From the NCBI RefSeq assembly GCF_004784475.1, contig NZ_SRRT01000001.1:930001-994000 (forward strand): a DNA stretch of 64,000 nt. Direction: 5' to 3'. Within the stretch, counting starts at the first letter, position 1; each line of letters starts with the position of its first letter. A model generated the notes under the pieces. It worked only from the letters and a program-made list of their open reading frames with translations, ran no database searches and was not told the DNA's origin. This DNA comes from Streptomyces bauhiniae. GTDB taxonomy: Bacteria > Actinomycetota > Actinomycetes > Streptomycetales > Streptomycetaceae. Both the position numbers and the translations under genes were made by a program. Below, one piece after another: positions 50,505-60,100 of the stretch.

Positions 50505-52088
50505 ATGACCGTTTTGGAAGAGACGACGGGTGAGCCGGCGGACGCGCGCGGGCGGGTCGCCGAGCTGCACGTGATCCGGGCGCAGGCCCTGGCGGGCCCC
50601 AGCGAGAAGGCGACCGAGGCGCAGCACGCCAAGGGCAAGCTGACCGCCCGGGAGCGCATCGAGCTGCTCCTGGACCCGGACTCCTTCCAGGAGGTCGAGC
50701 AGCTCCGCCGGCACCGCGCCACCGGCTTCGGCCTGGAGGCCAAGAAGCCGTACACCGACGGTGTCATCACCGGCTGGGGCACGGTGGAGGGCCGTACGGT
50801 CTTCGTCTACGCCCATGACTTCCGCATCTTCGGCGGCGCGCTGGGCGAGGCCCACGCCACGAAGATCCACAAGATCATGGACATGGCCATCGCGGCCGGT
50901 GCTCCGCTGGTCTCGCTCAACGACGGCGCCGGCGCCCGTATCCAGGAGGGCGTCTCCGCGCTCGCCGGCTACGGCGGCATCTTCCAGCGCAACACCAAGG
51001 CGTCCGGTGTCATCCCGCAGATCTCGGTGATGCTCGGCCCGTGCGCGGGCGGCGCGGCCTACAGCCCCGCCCTCACCGACTTCGTCTTCATGGTCCGCGA
51101 GACCTCGCAGATGTTCATCACCGGCCCGGACGTCGTCAAGGCGGTCACCGGCGAGGAGATCACCCAGAACGGCCTCGGCGGCGCCGACGTGCACGCCGAG
51201 ACCTCCGGCGTCTGCCACTTCGCGTACGACGACGAGGAGACCTGCATCGCGGAGGTGCGCTACCTCCTCTCGCTGCTCCCGCAGAACAACCGCGAGAACC
51301 CGCCGCGCGTGGAGTCCTCCGACCCCGCCGACCGGCGCGGCGACGTCCTGCTCGACCTGGTCCCGGCCGACGGCAACCGGCCCTATGACATGACCAAGGT
51401 CATCGAGGAGCTCGTCGACGACGGCGAGTACCTGGAGGTCCACGAGCGCTGGGCCCGCAACATCCTCTGCGCGCTGGGCCGCCTCGACGGCCAGGTGGTC
51501 GGCATCATCGCCAACCAGCCGCAGGTGCTGGCCGGTGTGCTGGACATCGAGGCGAGTGAAAAAGCCGCGCGCTTCGTGCAGATGTGTGACGCCTTCAACA
51601 TCCCGATCATCACGCTGCTGGACGTGCCTGGCTTCCTTCCCGGCGTCGACCAGGAGCACGGCGGGATCATCCGCCACGGCGCGAAGCTGCTGTACGCCTA
51701 CTGCAACGCGACCGTGCCGAGGATCTCGCTCATCCTGCGCAAGGCGTACGGCGGCGCGTACATCGTGATGGACAGCCAGTCCATCGGCGCCGACCTCACC
51801 TACGCCTGGCCCACCAACGAGATCGCCGTGATGGGCGCCGAGGGCGCGGCCAATGTCATCTTCCGTCGGCAGATCGCCGACGCCGAGGACCCCGAGGCGA
51901 TGCGGCAGAAGATGGTCAAGGAGTACAAGGCCGAGCTGATGCATCCGTACTACGCGGCGGAGCGCGGCCTGGTCGACGACGTGATCGACCCCGCCGAGAC
52001 CCGCGAGGTCCTGATCAGGTCCCTCGCGATGCTCCAGTCCAAGCACGCCGACCTGCCCTCCCGCAAGCACGGCAACCCGCCGCAGTGA
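50505..52088 (+). CDS. acyl-CoA carboxylase beta (carboxyltransferase) subunit
   Basis: A 527-aa biotin-dependent carboxyltransferase giving malonyl- or methylmalonyl-CoA for fatty acids and polyketides. It has KGKLTARERIELLLD, the acyl-CoA oxyanion motif GAGARIQEGVSALAGYGG, the biotin-side motif KAYGGAYIVMDSQSIGADLTYAWP and D in FLPGVDQEHGGIIRHG. It pairs with a separate alpha subunit not in this window. The downstream epsilon gene overlaps by 4 bases. Position matches S. coelicolor accB (SCO5535, from memory); substrate choice (acetyl or propionyl) is not readable. Confidence 0.95.
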   Translation: MTVLEETTGEPADARGRVAELHVIRAQALAGPSEKATEAQHAKGKLTARERIELLLDPDSFQEVEQLRRHRATGFGLEAKKPYTDGVITGWGTVEGRTVFVYAHDFRIFGGALGEAHATKIHKIMDMAIAAGAPLVSLNDGAGARIQEGVSALAGYGGIFQRNTKASGVIPQISVMLGPCAGGAAYSPALTDFVFMVRETSQMFITGPDVVKAVTGEEITQNGLGGADVHAETSGVCHFAYDDEETCIAEVRYLLSLLPQNNRENPPRVESSDPADRRGDVLLDLVPADGNRPYDMTKVIEELVDDGEYLEVHERWARNILCALGRLDGQVVGIIANQPQVLAGVLDIEASEKAARFVQMCDAFNIPIITLLDVPGFLPGVDQEHGGIIRHGAKLLYAYCNATVPRISLILRKAYGGAYIVMDSQSIGADLTYAWPTNEIAVMGAEGAANVIFRRQIADAEDPEAMRQKMVKEYKAELMHPYYAAERGLVDDVIDPAETREVLIRSLAMLQSKHADLPSRKHGNPPQ

Positions 52089-52300
52089 CCGAGACCCCGG
52101 AGACCATCGCCATGACCCATGCCGACATCCGCGTCGAAAAGGGCCTCGCCGACCCCGAGGAAGTAGCCGCCATAACGGCAGTCCTCCTCGCCCGAGCCGC
52201 CGCCCGCCCCACCGCCCCGACCCACCACCCCCGCCCCCGAGCGGCCTGGCGCCGCCTGGAACGCGAAGGCGGCTTCCGGGCACCGCATAGCTGGCACTGA
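52085..52300 (+). CDS. acyl-CoA carboxylase epsilon subunit
   Basis: A 71-aa protein starting at GTG 52085 in a GTGA overlap with the beta subunit. It shows the epsilon pattern: ADIRVEKGLADPEEVAAITAVLLARAAA, a Pro-rich linker, then a C-terminal WRRLEREGGFRAPHSW. Epsilon subunits are short actinobacterial partners that strengthen the alpha-beta complex and raise activity. Confidence 0.9.
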   Translation: MTETPETIAMTHADIRVEKGLADPEEVAAITAVLLARAAARPTAPTHHPRPRAAWRRLEREGGFRAPHSWH

Positions 52301-52308
52301 GCTTCGCT

Positions 52309-52343
52309 CCGAAGGGCCCTTCCGTTCTGGGAGGGCCCTTCGG
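52309..52343. terminator. terminator, carboxylase operon / NACHT gene
   Basis: CCGAAGGGCCC and GGGCCCTTCGG pair perfectly, with the stem extending inward by a few pairs, between convergent genes. Confidence 0.85.
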
Positions 52344-52353
52344 CGTGGCCGCC

Positions 52354-55300
52354 TTAGACGATGCGCACCTCGACACCGGGAAAGTCCAGGGCGCCGCGAT
52401 CATGGGGGAGCACACAGTTCTGGAGCTGTAGGCGCTTCACCTTGGGAGGCTTGAAGTTCGGTGTCTCCAGCCACGCCGAGACGTCGAACCGATTCAGGCA
52501 AAGCTCTGGTATCGCGGGGAGAGCGGCGAGGTCGACCGGAGAAAAGTTGTAGGGCCACAAGTTCAGCCTGCGCAGGCCGGAGAGTGCGGTTTGGCACTGC
52601 GCGAGATCAGTGTCACGGGTGACTTCCAACAGATAAACGTCAACCATCTTCTGCCCGAGGCGCAGACTGCTTATATCGGGAGTATTCAAGACGCTCATGC
52701 CGAGGTGGGTGAGAGATGGGAAGAACTCCAGCGCTTCCAGATGAGTGAACACTGCGTCCGCGCCCAATAGCAGCCAATTGAGGCTGGGCATCTCAGGCAT
52801 GTGTGACAGGTCGACTTCGCCGATCAGTGACCACATGATCAGGTCACGGACCGGCGGCAGCATCCGTAGTGCGCTCAGGTCGTCGAGAGGGAAGCGGATG
52901 TCGACCCTGTTGGGCGACAGCCGTCCCAAGGGACGCAACTGGCCGGAATGCTTGACGACAACACTGTGATGCGCGAGCTGAACACCGGACAGCACGGCGT
53001 CGGCATAGACGTCCGGATCGAAGTAGCTCCAGCTCTGGATCAGTTGCCGCACCACGTGGTCACGCTTGTCGCCCACGTAACTGGACAGCAGCCCGAGTGC
53101 CTCAGACCCCCCTATCAATGCCAGGGTCCGCACCGTCTGTACAGCAGCCTTCTCCGACAGCTCCGTGAGCGATCTCGGCATCTTGCGCAGCAGGCTGGTC
53201 CCTACCGCTGCCAGTTGCGCCGGATCGCTCTCGCGCCGCGCCGGCAGCAGCGTCTCCACCGCCGTGTCGACCCGCCCGGCCAGCTCCTCGGACAGTTGCG
53301 GCACCGTCTCCTGACACGCCGCCGTCAGCAGATGCAGCTTGCGGGTCCAGCGGGGTTCAGACGCGGCCCGGTCGAGAATGCCGTCCAGCAACTCCTCCCG
53401 CTGGGGCCGGTTCGCGTGGCCCGCTGCCATGATGATCGTCTCGCGCCACAGGTCCAGGTGTGCTCGCTCGATCAGGTTGCCGATGCGGTCCTCCTCCGCC
53501 GCCTCCTCCGCCGACAGGTACTCCTGGAAGGTGCGGTGGACGAAGTCGAGGCGGCCGAGGGTGGGGGAGCGGAGGATGCCGGAGCGGTCGCGGAGGCTTT
53601 CCAGGACCGCTCGGCCGTCCTCCTCGTCCAGGTGCCGCATCCCCGCCAGTTTCCGGCCGACGTGGACCGCGGCCTGGTCCAGGGAGATCTCGCTGCGGTT
53701 GTTGTCGGAGAGGCGCCAGGCCAGGTCCCGTAGCAGGACAACCTTGTCGCCCAGGCTCAGCCCGCTGTCCACCGCGCTCGGCACGTTCCGGTCCGCGTCC
53801 CGCTCGTGGACCAGCGTGTGGAGGGCGTTGCGGTACAGCTCCATGCGGTCGCGGGGGAGTTGGCTGCCCCGGTTGAGGTGCATCGCGCAGAGCATGGCCG
53901 CCAGCAGCGGAGTCCCCGCCAGGGACTGCAGATGCGGCCGGTCTTTCAGGCTGTTCAGCAACGACTGCTCGTAGCGCGGCAGTTCCTCCACCGGACACGG
54001 CAGCTCCTCGCCCAGCTCGCGCACCGCCTGATGCCACTGCCGGACGAACGCCGCCAGATCGGGCGGCGTCATCCGGTCCAGGTGCAGCGCGGTGAACTTC
54101 TCCCGCCGCAGCCAGTCCGCACCGGCCGCCGCCGGACGGGAGGTCACCACCATCCGCACCTCGGGATACGCGGCCAGCAGCTTGCGCAGCCACTCCCGCA
54201 CCCCCCGCCGCTCGGCGTCGAGGAGTTCGTCCACCCCGTCGATCAGCAGCAACGCCCGCCCGCCGGCGAGCTGACGCTCCACCCACGCCTTCGGCATCAC
54301 CCCGGTGATCTGCCCGGCCACCGAATCGAGCATCGCCTCCGGCGCCGGCAGCGCCCGCCCGCTGTACTCCCGCAGCTTCACGAAGACCGGCGTCAGCCCG
54401 TTCCAGCCGGCCAGCTCCCCGGTGAACGCGCCCCGCGCCGCCGTGACCGCCAGCCACCGCAGCAGCGTGGTCTTGCCCGACCCCGCCTCACCCCGGAGCA
54501 GTACCCGCGTGGGCCCGCCCAGCGCGGCCTCCACCCGCATCCCGGCGCCCTCGCCCCCGGAGTTCTCCCAGTCGCTCATGTCCGGCCGGAGCAGCGGAAG
54601 CGCACGCCTCGCCCCCTCGCGCCGCGCCCGCATCTCGTCCCCCGTCGCCCGCAGGCTGACGTACGCCACCGAGAGCCGCACCTGCGCCCCGGCCCGGTCG
54701 GAGGTGCGCCGGAACAGCTCCACCTCGTCCAGGGTCGTGCTGACCAGCTCCAGGTACCGGCGCCGGAACTCGCCGTCCCGGTCCGTGCCCTCGGGGGCGA
54801 ACAGCGAACGGTCGGGCAGCCGTTGCAGCACCCGCGCGATCTCCGCGCCCAACGACGTGGTCCGCGCGAGCAGTTCACTGAGTGCCCGCTCCTCGAAGAC
54901 CGGCAGCCCCCGCACGATCCGCACGTAGTACTCGACGCACTCGGCGAACAGCACCTCGTACAGCCGGGTCTCCGCCTCGCCGAGGCCGACCGGCGGGCGT
55001 GCCGCACCCGTCAGCCGCCGCACGATCTCCGCGGGCCGCGCGTCCGCCGCCAGGATCGCCTCGTCGGACAGGTCCGCCGCCGCGAACGTGTCGCATACCG
55101 CGTCGATCACGGCCTGGCGGCTGTTCTCCGCCAGGCCGGGGAACTCCCGCTCCAGAAACGGCGCCAGCCGGTCGTAGACCGCGTCGGCCATCTCGTCGAA
55201 CTGCCGCTCCACACCCCGCTGGAAGCGCAGCCCGGACACCCGCACCCGGATCAGCTCGGACATGTCCATCCGGCGTTCCTGCTCGCGGCGCTTGCCGCCG

Positions 55301-55368
55301 AGCCACATCTGGGCGGCCGCCTTCGCCACGGTCGAACCCAGCCGCAGCGCCGCTGTCTCGCCCACCAT
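52354..55368 (-). CDS. NACHT-type STAND NTPase (NLR-like)
   Basis: A 1004-aa protein. A helical N-terminal domain (about 1-270) precedes the NACHT ATPase with Walker A GEAGSGKT (293-300), Walker B LLLIDGVDE (373-381) and the sensor stretch VVTSRPAAAG. A winged/helical region follows (FVHRTFQEYLSAEEAAEED), then HEAT-like helices and a C-terminal leucine-rich region (about 790-1004). Bacterial NACHT proteins are often antiphage sensors. ATG 55368 is chosen since GGAGGGGG is just upstream; ATG 55383 would place that Shine-Dalgarno inside the gene. It has no effector enzyme domain that I can name. Confidence 0.85.
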   Translation of the reverse strand: MVGETAALRLGSTVAKAAAQMWLGGKRREQERRMDMSELIRVRVSGLRFQRGVERQFDEMADAVYDRLAPFLEREFPGLAENSRQAVIDAVCDTFAAADLSDEAILAADARPAEIVRRLTGAARPPVGLGEAETRLYEVLFAECVEYYVRIVRGLPVFEERALSELLARTTSLGAEIARVLQRLPDRSLFAPEGTDRDGEFRRRYLELVSTTLDEVELFRRTSDRAGAQVRLSVAYVSLRATGDEMRARREGARRALPLLRPDMSDWENSGGEGAGMRVEAALGGPTRVLLRGEAGSGKTTLLRWLAVTAARGAFTGELAGWNGLTPVFVKLREYSGRALPAPEAMLDSVAGQITGVMPKAWVERQLAGGRALLLIDGVDELLDAERRGVREWLRKLLAAYPEVRMVVTSRPAAAGADWLRREKFTALHLDRMTPPDLAAFVRQWHQAVRELGEELPCPVEELPRYEQSLLNSLKDRPHLQSLAGTPLLAAMLCAMHLNRGSQLPRDRMELYRNALHTLVHERDADRNVPSAVDSGLSLGDKVVLLRDLAWRLSDNNRSEISLDQAAVHVGRKLAGMRHLDEEDGRAVLESLRDRSGILRSPTLGRLDFVHRTFQEYLSAEEAAEEDRIGNLIERAHLDLWRETIIMAAGHANRPQREELLDGILDRAASEPRWTRKLHLLTAACQETVPQLSEELAGRVDTAVETLLPARRESDPAQLAAVGTSLLRKMPRSLTELSEKAAVQTVRTLALIGGSEALGLLSSYVGDKRDHVVRQLIQSWSYFDPDVYADAVLSGVQLAHHSVVVKHSGQLRPLGRLSPNRVDIRFPLDDLSALRMLPPVRDLIMWSLIGEVDLSHMPEMPSLNWLLLGADAVFTHLEALEFFPSLTHLGMSVLNTPDISSLRLGQKMVDVYLLEVTRDTDLAQCQTALSGLRRLNLWPYNFSPVDLAALPAIPELCLNRFDVSAWLETPNFKPPKVKRLQLQNCVLPHDRGALDFPGVEVRIV

Positions 55369-55382
55369 CGCATCCCCCTCCA

Positions 55383-55406
55383 TGCCACAGAAGGACCAGT
55401 GTGGCA
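55383..55406. promoter_or_regulatory. 7-bp inverted repeat upstream of the NACHT gene
   Basis: TGCCACA (55383-55389) and TGTGGCA (55400-55406) stand 15 bases before the start codon, between it and the conservon terminator. Possibly an operator overlapping the promoter. Confidence 0.35.
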
Positions 55407-55420
55407 GCGGGGTACGACAA

Positions 55421-55451
55421 AGGGGCCCCTTCCGGTGTGGAAAGGGCCCCT
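55421..55451 (-). terminator. terminator of the first conservon
   Basis: AGGGGCCCCTTCC pairs with GGAAAGGGCCCCT (one mismatch) just past cvnD. It separates the conservon from the NACHT gene. Confidence 0.8.
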
Positions 55452-55464
55452 CGACGTGGAGTCG

Positions 55465-56046
55465 CTACCGCAGGCGGGCCATCAGCGCGTGCTCGACCAG
55501 AGTGATCAGCGCGCTCTTGGCGTCCGCGCGGTGGCGGGCGTCCGTGGTGATGATGGGGGCGTCCGGGCCGATCTGGAGAGCCTCGCGGACCTCGTCGGGG
55601 TTGTAGGGCTGGTTGCCGTCGAAGCCGTTGAGGGCGATGACGAACGGCAGACCCGAGTTCTCGAAGTAGTCGACCGCGGGGAAGCAGTCGGCCAGGCGCC
55701 GGGTGTCGACCAGCACGATGGCGCCGATGGCGCCGCGTACCAGGTCGTCCCACATGAACCAGAAGCGGTCCTGGCCCGGCGTACCGAAGAGGTACAGGAT
55801 CAGGTCCTGGTCCAGGGTGATGCGGCCGAAGTCCATGGCCACCGTGGTGGTGGTCTTGTCCCCGGTGTGGGTGAGGTCGTCGATGCCCGCCGACGCGGAC
55901 GTCATGACGGCCTCGGTACGCAGCGGGTTGATCTCCGAGACGGCCCCCACGAACGTGGTCTTGCCCACGCCGAAGCCGCCCGCCACCACGATCTTCGCGG
56001 AGGTGGTGGAGCGGGAAGGACCGCCGCTAGAGCTTGCGAAGTCCAC
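55465..56046 (-). CDS. cvnD: conservon GTPase CvnD (first conservon)
   Basis: A 193-aa small GTP-binding protein. P-loop GGFGVGKTT, switch-like DFGRI and DTPGQ-type LFGTPGQDRF, and ALNGFDG in place of NKxD. In S. coelicolor CvnD hydrolyses GTP and forms a membrane complex with CvnA-C that resembles receptor/G-protein signalling. It overlaps cvnC by 20 bases. It is almost identical to the second copy at 60858-61433 except for the first 15 residues. Confidence 0.95.
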   Translation of the reverse strand: MDFASSSGGPSRSTTSAKIVVAGGFGVGKTTFVGAVSEINPLRTEAVMTSASAGIDDLTHTGDKTTTTVAMDFGRITLDQDLILYLFGTPGQDRFWFMWDDLVRGAIGAIVLVDTRRLADCFPAVDYFENSGLPFVIALNGFDGNQPYNPDEVREALQIGPDAPIITTDARHRADAKSALITLVEHALMARLR

Positions 56047-56599
56047 TGAGCACCCTTTCGAGCAGTGTCACGTCTGGCTGGCCGCCGGCGTTCTCGTCGC
56101 CGCCGGGCTGATGGATGGCGACCAGGCCCGCCTCCGCCAAGTCGGCGACGAGAATCCTGGCCACGCCGAGGGGGATCGTGAGCAGGGCCGAGATCTCGGC
56201 CACCGACTTGATCTCCCGGCACAGGTTGCAGATCCGCTGATGCTCGGGCAACTGGCCCTGCATCTGGTGCGGTGCCGCGGTGGTGTGCACCAGCGCCTCG
56301 ATGGCGAGCTGGTAGCGGGGGCGGGTCCGGCCGCCGGTCATGGCGTACGGACGCACCAAGGGGTTGCTGGCGCCGGACGGGGCGGCCGCTGGCTCCTGGC
56401 GCCGCGGCGGCTGTACCGGCTGGATGCGCGGGGCCGACGGCTGGTCGTACGGCGAAGGGCCGGGGCCCTGCGGTGCGTACGGCTGCCGGTGGTCGGGGAC
56501 GGAGGGGTAGTCGTACCCGTTCGCCGAGCCGCCGTCCTGTCCCTGCGCGGGACCGTACGACCAGTTGCCCGAAGACGGACCGCCTGGGGGTGTTGCCAC
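56027..56599 (-). CDS. cvnC: conservon DUF742 protein CvnC (first conservon)
   Basis: A 190-aa protein. The first 95 residues are disordered and rich in Pro, Gly, Gln and Tyr. The DUF742 winged-helix part follows (LVRPYAMTGGRTRPRYQLAIEAL, HQRICNLCREIKSVAEISALLTIPLGVARILVADLAEAGLV) and ends in VTLLERVLSGLRKL. The second copy is only 132 aa because its disordered N-terminus is shorter. CvnC belongs to the membrane complex; its role is unclear. Confidence 0.93.
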   Translation of the reverse strand: MATPPGGPSSGNWSYGPAQGQDGGSANGYDYPSVPDHRQPYAPQGPGPSPYDQPSAPRIQPVQPPRRQEPAAAPSGASNPLVRPYAMTGGRTRPRYQLAIEALVHTTAAPHQMQGQLPEHQRICNLCREIKSVAEISALLTIPLGVARILVADLAEAGLVAIHQPGGDENAGGQPDVTLLERVLSGLRKL

Positions 56600-56692
56600 T
56601 TTCTCCTCCTCCGACTGTGCCGGGCACCATCGCTGTGGAGCCGCGTCCCAAGACCTTACGGCCCCGGGACGCGAACGCGCACCGTCCGCTTG

Positions 56693-57115
56693 TTAGTTGA
56701 GAAGGCTGCCCTGGAGTTCCGCCCGGAGATCCGGGGTCAGGACCGTGCCCGCACGGTCCACCAGAAGGGCCATCTCGTACCCGATGAGGCCGATGTCCGC
56801 CTCCGGGTGGGCCAGGACCGCCAGCGACGAACCGTCGGATACGGACATGATGAAGAGGAATCCCCGCTCCATCTCCACAACCGTCTGGTTCACGCTGCCC
56901 CCCTCGAAGATGCGGGAGGCGCCTGCCGTCAGGGACGTCAGACCGGATGCGACGGCCGCGAGCTGGTCGGCGCGGTCGCGGGGGAAGCCTTCGGACATCG
57001 CCAGAAGGAGTCCGTCGGCGGAGACCACCACGGTGTGGGACACACCCGGAGTGTTGTCCACGAAGTTGGTGATCAACCAGTTAAGGTTCTGTGCCGCCTG
57101 GCTCATCGGGCTCAC
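56693..57115 (-). CDS. cvnB: conservon Roadblock/LC7 protein CvnB (first conservon)
   Basis: A 140-aa Roadblock/LC7 protein (SQAAQNLNWLITNFVDNTPG, VVVSADGLLLAMSEG), probably partner or GTPase-activating factor of CvnD. GTG 57115 is chosen because AGGAG lies 7 bases before it, inside the end of cvnA; ATG 57106 is the usual annotated alternative. The stop of cvnA (57117) is 1 base from this start. Confidence 0.93.
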   Translation of the reverse strand: MSPMSQAAQNLNWLITNFVDNTPGVSHTVVVSADGLLLAMSEGFPRDRADQLAAVASGLTSLTAGASRIFEGGSVNQTVVEMERGFLFIMSVSDGSSLAVLAHPEADIGLIGYEMALLVDRAGTVLTPDLRAELQGSLLN

Positions 57116-57116
57116 A

Positions 57117-60100
57117 CTAACGCTCCTGGTCGTAGGTGCTGTCAGGCCCACCGTGCTGATGGTTGGTGGCCTGGCCGTTCGTTTCACTGCCTGCGCTGCG
57201 TCCGCGCTGGACGCCTCGACGCAGGTTGCTCAGCCTGCCCCGGACATCCTCCGGGGCGCGGGAGACCTGTGGGCCCCCCTGAGGGGTGCTCTCGGCGGTG
57301 CCCTCGACCAGGTTGGCCTTGGGTACCCGCCGCGGCAGGCCGGAGGACGTGACCCCGCCCGCCTTGGGCTTGCGCAACTGCGAAGCCTGCTGCCAGCGCT
57401 CGTCGTTCGCCGAACGCCAGTCGTCGGGGCCGCTGCCCGCCGGGGCCGGGGCCTCCTGGCGGCCGAGCGACGCGCCGTTGGCGCCGGCGGAGCCGTTCAG
57501 TCCGGTCGAACCGTTCAGTCCGTTCGAACCGTTCGCTCCGTGCAGCCCGCTGGAGGCGAGGCCGCTGGAACCCAGTCCGCCCGAACCGTGCACGTTCAGG
57601 CCGCCGGAGTTGCCCAGCGGGGCCGAGCCGCCGGCGCCACCGCGACGGGGCAGACCCGCGTTGGTCACACCGCCCGCGGCCGGACCGCCCGGCGCCGGAC
57701 GCTCGAAGCCACCGTGGCCGCCAGGGCCGCCGTGGCCGTTGGTCCCCAGGTCACCGGGGTCGGCGGCCTGCGCCGGCTCCGACTCCGCAGCGTACTGGGC
57801 CGGGTAGCCGTTCTGGAAACCGTTCTGCTGGGGCCAGTCGTCCTGGAAGGACTGCTGCTGCCCGTCGTACGAGCCGCCGAAGGCGTCACCGGCAGGCGCG
57901 TTCTGGCCCTGCTGGGGGTAACCGGACTGCGGGTAGCCGCCGTCCTGCCCGAAGTACTGCTCGTCGTAGGCGGGCTGCTGCTGCTCCTGGTAGCCCTGCT
58001 GCTCCTGGAAGGCGTCGGTCTGCCGCTGCTCGGGGAAGCCCGCGCCGTTCTCCTGGTAACCGCCGGGCGCCTGCTCGAAGCCGTCCTGGTAGCCGGGCCG
58101 GCCGCCGTCGGTGCCGTCCTGCGGGCCGGGGTGCGCCTGGGCCTCCAGGGCCGCCCGGCGCTCCTCGCGCTCCAGGGAACGGCCGACCGGGTCCAGACCG
58201 CGCAGGTCGTCGGGCACCTCGGTGTAGCGGCTGTCGTCGAAGCCCAGCTCCGCCGCCGTGCGCATCGGCTGTCCCTGCGCCTGCGGCTGCGGGTTGAAGC
58301 TCTCGCCGGCGAACTGCTGCTCCGGGATGATCTGCGAGACCGTGAACTCCTCGCGGTCGAGCTGCGTCTCGCCGCCGCCACCGTGGGTGATCGCGTCGGG
58401 CAGCATGACCAGGGAGGTCGTACCGGCCTGCTCGCCCGAGGGGCGGAGCTGGACGCGGATGCCGTGCCGGTCGGACAGCCGGCCGACCACGAACAGACCC
58501 ATGCGCTGGGAGATCGCGGCGTCCACGGTCGGCGGGTTGGCCAGCTTGTGGTTGATGTCCGCGAAGTCCTCGGCGGTGAGGCCGATGCCCTTGTCGTGGA
58601 TCTCGATCATCACGCGGCCGTCGGGGAGGCGGGTCGCGGTGACGCGGACCTTGGTCTGCGGGGAGGAGAACGTGGTGGCGTTCTCCAGCAGCTCGGCGAG
58701 CAGGTGCACGAGGTCGGTGACCGCGCGGCCGTGGATCTCGGCCTCCGGGACGCCGGACAGCTCGATGCGCTCGTACTGCTCCACCTCGGAGGAGGCGGCG
58801 CGCAGCACGTCGACCAGCGGGACCGGCTGGTCCCAGCGGCGGCCGGGCTCCTCGCCGGCGAGGACCAGCAGGTTCTCGCCGTTGCGGCGCATACGGGTGG
58901 CCAGGTGGTCCAGCTTGAAGAGGTTCTCGAGCTGGTCCGGGTCGGCCTCGTTGTTCTCCAGGTCGGTGATCAGGGTCAACTGGCCCTCGATCAGCGACTG
59001 GTTGCGGCGCGACAGGTTGGTGAAGATCGCGTTGATGTTGCCCCGCAGCAGCGCCTGCTCGGAGGCGAGCCGCACCGCCTCGCGGTGGACCTGGTCGAAG
59101 GCGCGGGCGACCTCGCCGATCTCGTCCTTGGTGTGGATCGGGATCGGGGCGACCCGGGTGTCGACCCGGCCGGGGTCGGTACGGGAGAGCTGGTCGACCA
59201 GCATCGGCAGCCGCTGCTCGGCGATGCCGAAGGCGGCGTTGCGGAGCTGACGCATCGAGCGGCTCATCTGGCGGGCGACCGTACCGGCCAGGATGAAGGC
59301 CAGCAGCAGGACCAGGACGACGGCGACACCGGTGATGATCGCGGAGGTCTTGGCGTCGTCGGCGATGCCGGACGCCTCGCTCACCGCCTTGTCGGCCATG
59401 TCCGACTCGATGGAGCGGTACGCCTTGAACTTCAGCGTGTTGACCGCCCACCAGTTGGCGGGGGTGATGCCCTGCACCGCGAGCTGCTGACGCTCCAGCG
59501 GGTCGGTCGAGTTGAGCTGGGCCAGCGCGGCGACCATCTTCTGCGGGTCGGACGGCGGCGCCTTGTACGACGGGTCCTTCGACTTGGCCTCGGCGGCCAG
59601 CGCGGCACCCTGGTTCTGGATGTCCCGCTTCTCCTGCTCCAGCCGGTCCGCGTCGGCCTGGGTGCCACCGCCGAGGTACTCCTCGACGGCGATGCCCTCC
59701 AGGTAGGCGTAGGTGGAGAGGGCCACGCGCTGGGTCGCCAGGTTCGGCGCGTCCGGGCCGGGCTTGACCAGCATGTGCATGCCGATCGAGCGCTCCAGCG
59801 ACAGCGCGGCCTTGGTCAGCGAGATGGCGTAGACGGTACGTCCGTAGGACGTGATGTTTCCGGTGCCCAGGCCCAGCTCGTTGGCGAACTCCATCAGCGG
59901 GTGGGCGACCTTGATGTAGCCCTCCTCCGTCTGGACGCCGGTGAACTTGGGGCCGTAGGCACCCGCGCGCAGCGTCTGGAGGAAGGGCTCGGTCTCGCGG
60001 AACAGCTTGAGGCGGCGCTCCAGGCCGGGCTTGGCCGGCATGTTCTGCGCGGCCCGGCTGAAGGCGGCGGCTGCCTGGTCGGTGTTCTTGCGGGCCGCGT

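Noticed and set aside
52354..55368. Assignment of the NACHT protein to a specific named antiphage family
   Set aside because: The ATPase motifs are clear, but no diagnostic effector or sensor domain could be recognised without a search.
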